In this document: positions 63,674 to 64,000 of the stretch, piece after piece
How positions within the stretch are numbered: position 1 is the first letter of the stretch
Layout of the letters: each line of letters starts with the position of its first letter
Assembly: GCF_041276405.1 (NCBI RefSeq)
Contig: NZ_JBGGGT010000002.1
Span: 781,001-845,000, forward strand
Source: Microvirga sp. TS319
GTDB lineage: Bacteria; Pseudomonadota; Alphaproteobacteria; Rhizobiales; Beijerinckiaceae
Reading direction: 5' to 3'
DNA: 64,000 nt
Translations under genes and position numbers: made by a program
The notes under the pieces: generated by a model
The model's input: only the letters and a program-made list of their open reading frames with translations
Databases searched by the model: none
Told to the model about the DNA's origin: nothing

Positions 63674-64000
63674 TTACGAAAAGCGGGCGCCCGGGGCGAT
63701 CCTCACTCCTCGAAGGAACTCTTCGAAAGCGACGGGTCCCTTGCCGGCTCGCTGGACCTGGACCAGGCGCACAGCCCCGTCTCCGCACGAGACGGTACCG
63801 TCGCCGTCGAGAAGCGTCCCCGCCGCGCCGGAGCCTTTCCCCTGCGCGGCCTTGAGGACTTTCACGCGCTCGTCGCCCTTGCCGAAATCGGCCGCGAAGA
63901 AGGCTCCCGGAAAGGGGGACAGGCCCCGGATCTGATCGTGCACGGCCTGCCCGGACCGCGTCCAGTCGATGCGGGCGTCGTCGTTCTTGAGCTTGTGAGC
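63674..64000 (-). CDS. fmt: Methionyl-tRNA formyltransferase, C-terminal part (gene continues past the window)
   Basis: The last 108 residues of Fmt, open at the window's edge. The frame runs to base 64000 with HKLKNDDARIDW at the edge, then the hallmark IRGLSPFPGAFF. The C-terminal OB-like domain follows (ERVKVLKAAQGKG..., GDGAVRLVQVQRAGK). Fmt formylates Met-tRNA for initiation. def would be expected just outside. Confidence 0.94.
   Translation of the reverse strand, partial: AHKLKNDDARIDWTRSGQAVHDQIRGLSPFPGAFFAADFGKGDERVKVLKAAQGKGSGAAGTLLDGDGTVSCGDGAVRLVQVQRAGKGPVAFEEFLRGVRIAPGARFS

Noticed and set aside
1..64000. CRISPR arrays, prophage, insertion sequences, tRNA or rRNA genes
   Set aside because: No regularly spaced repeats, no transposase, integrase or phage genes, and no tRNA cloverleaf or rRNA sequence was noticed. 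The repeats present are dispersed hairpins in gene gaps.

Overview
The window is GC-rich, almost fully coding DNA from an alphaproteobacterium, most likely of the order Hyphomicrobiales (Rhizobiales) and close to Methylobacteriaceae such as Microvirga. This rests on gene content and order: an Hsp20 gene followed by a DUF1150 gene, a short SRP RNA beside dnaX-ybaB-recR, a DnaX without the usual zinc cysteines, infC with an ATT start, yejABEF peptide transport, and many short palindromic intergenic repeats. It looks like chromosome. I see no phage, plasmid, transposase, CRISPR or tRNA signal.

Layout. 167-4110 (+): a spermidine/putrescine-type ABC transporter. 4200-10505 (-): a peptide ABC transporter operon ending in a membrane-dipeptidase-family gene. 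10710-15496: argH, two palindromic repeats, a broken methyltransferase remnant, Hsp20-DUF1150, an alpha/beta hydrolase and a glycosyltransferase. 15613-21214 (+): infC, rpmI, rplT, pheS, a small secreted SH3-like gene, pheT. 21286-22074 (-): a MoeB/ThiF-like adenylyltransferase. 22232-31573 (+): a ten-gene nucleoside operon (BMP-family ABC transporter, VOC protein, cdd, purine nucleoside phosphorylase, deoC, deoA, GhrA-like dehydrogenase). 31685-36079 (-): TauE/SafE permease, NlpC/P60 hydrolase, M17 aminopeptidase, dgoK. 36277-40907 (-): deoB, urc1, urc4 and upp, the gene set of the little-studied URC pyrimidine catabolic pathway. 40952-49976 (-): two YejA-type binding proteins, a DUF4260 membrane protein, yejB, yejE, yejF and a cation-diffusion-facilitator gene. 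50117-54380: cytochrome c, kdsB-pheA-GNAT, nudC and a HIT protein. 54637-57533 (+): SRP RNA, dnaX, ybaB, recR. 57746-64000: sensor kinase, dapD-dapE, a membrane protein, and fmt-GNAT-truA.

The most coherent biology is pyrimidine and nucleoside use. The 22-32 kb operon would import nucleosides and split them to bases and pentose phosphates. The 36-41 kb cluster holds DeoB for pentose-1-phosphates, Upp to turn uracil into UMP, and Urc1 and Urc4 to open and degrade the pyrimidine ring. Together they could use nucleosides as carbon and nitrogen source.

The most striking non-coding pattern is a family of palindromic repeats (outer arms GAGCATC/GATGCTC or GCGCATCG/CGATGCGC). At six genes, and in decayed form at a seventh, a repeat abuts the stop codon in the same register: the last G of TAG is the first base of the repeat arm.
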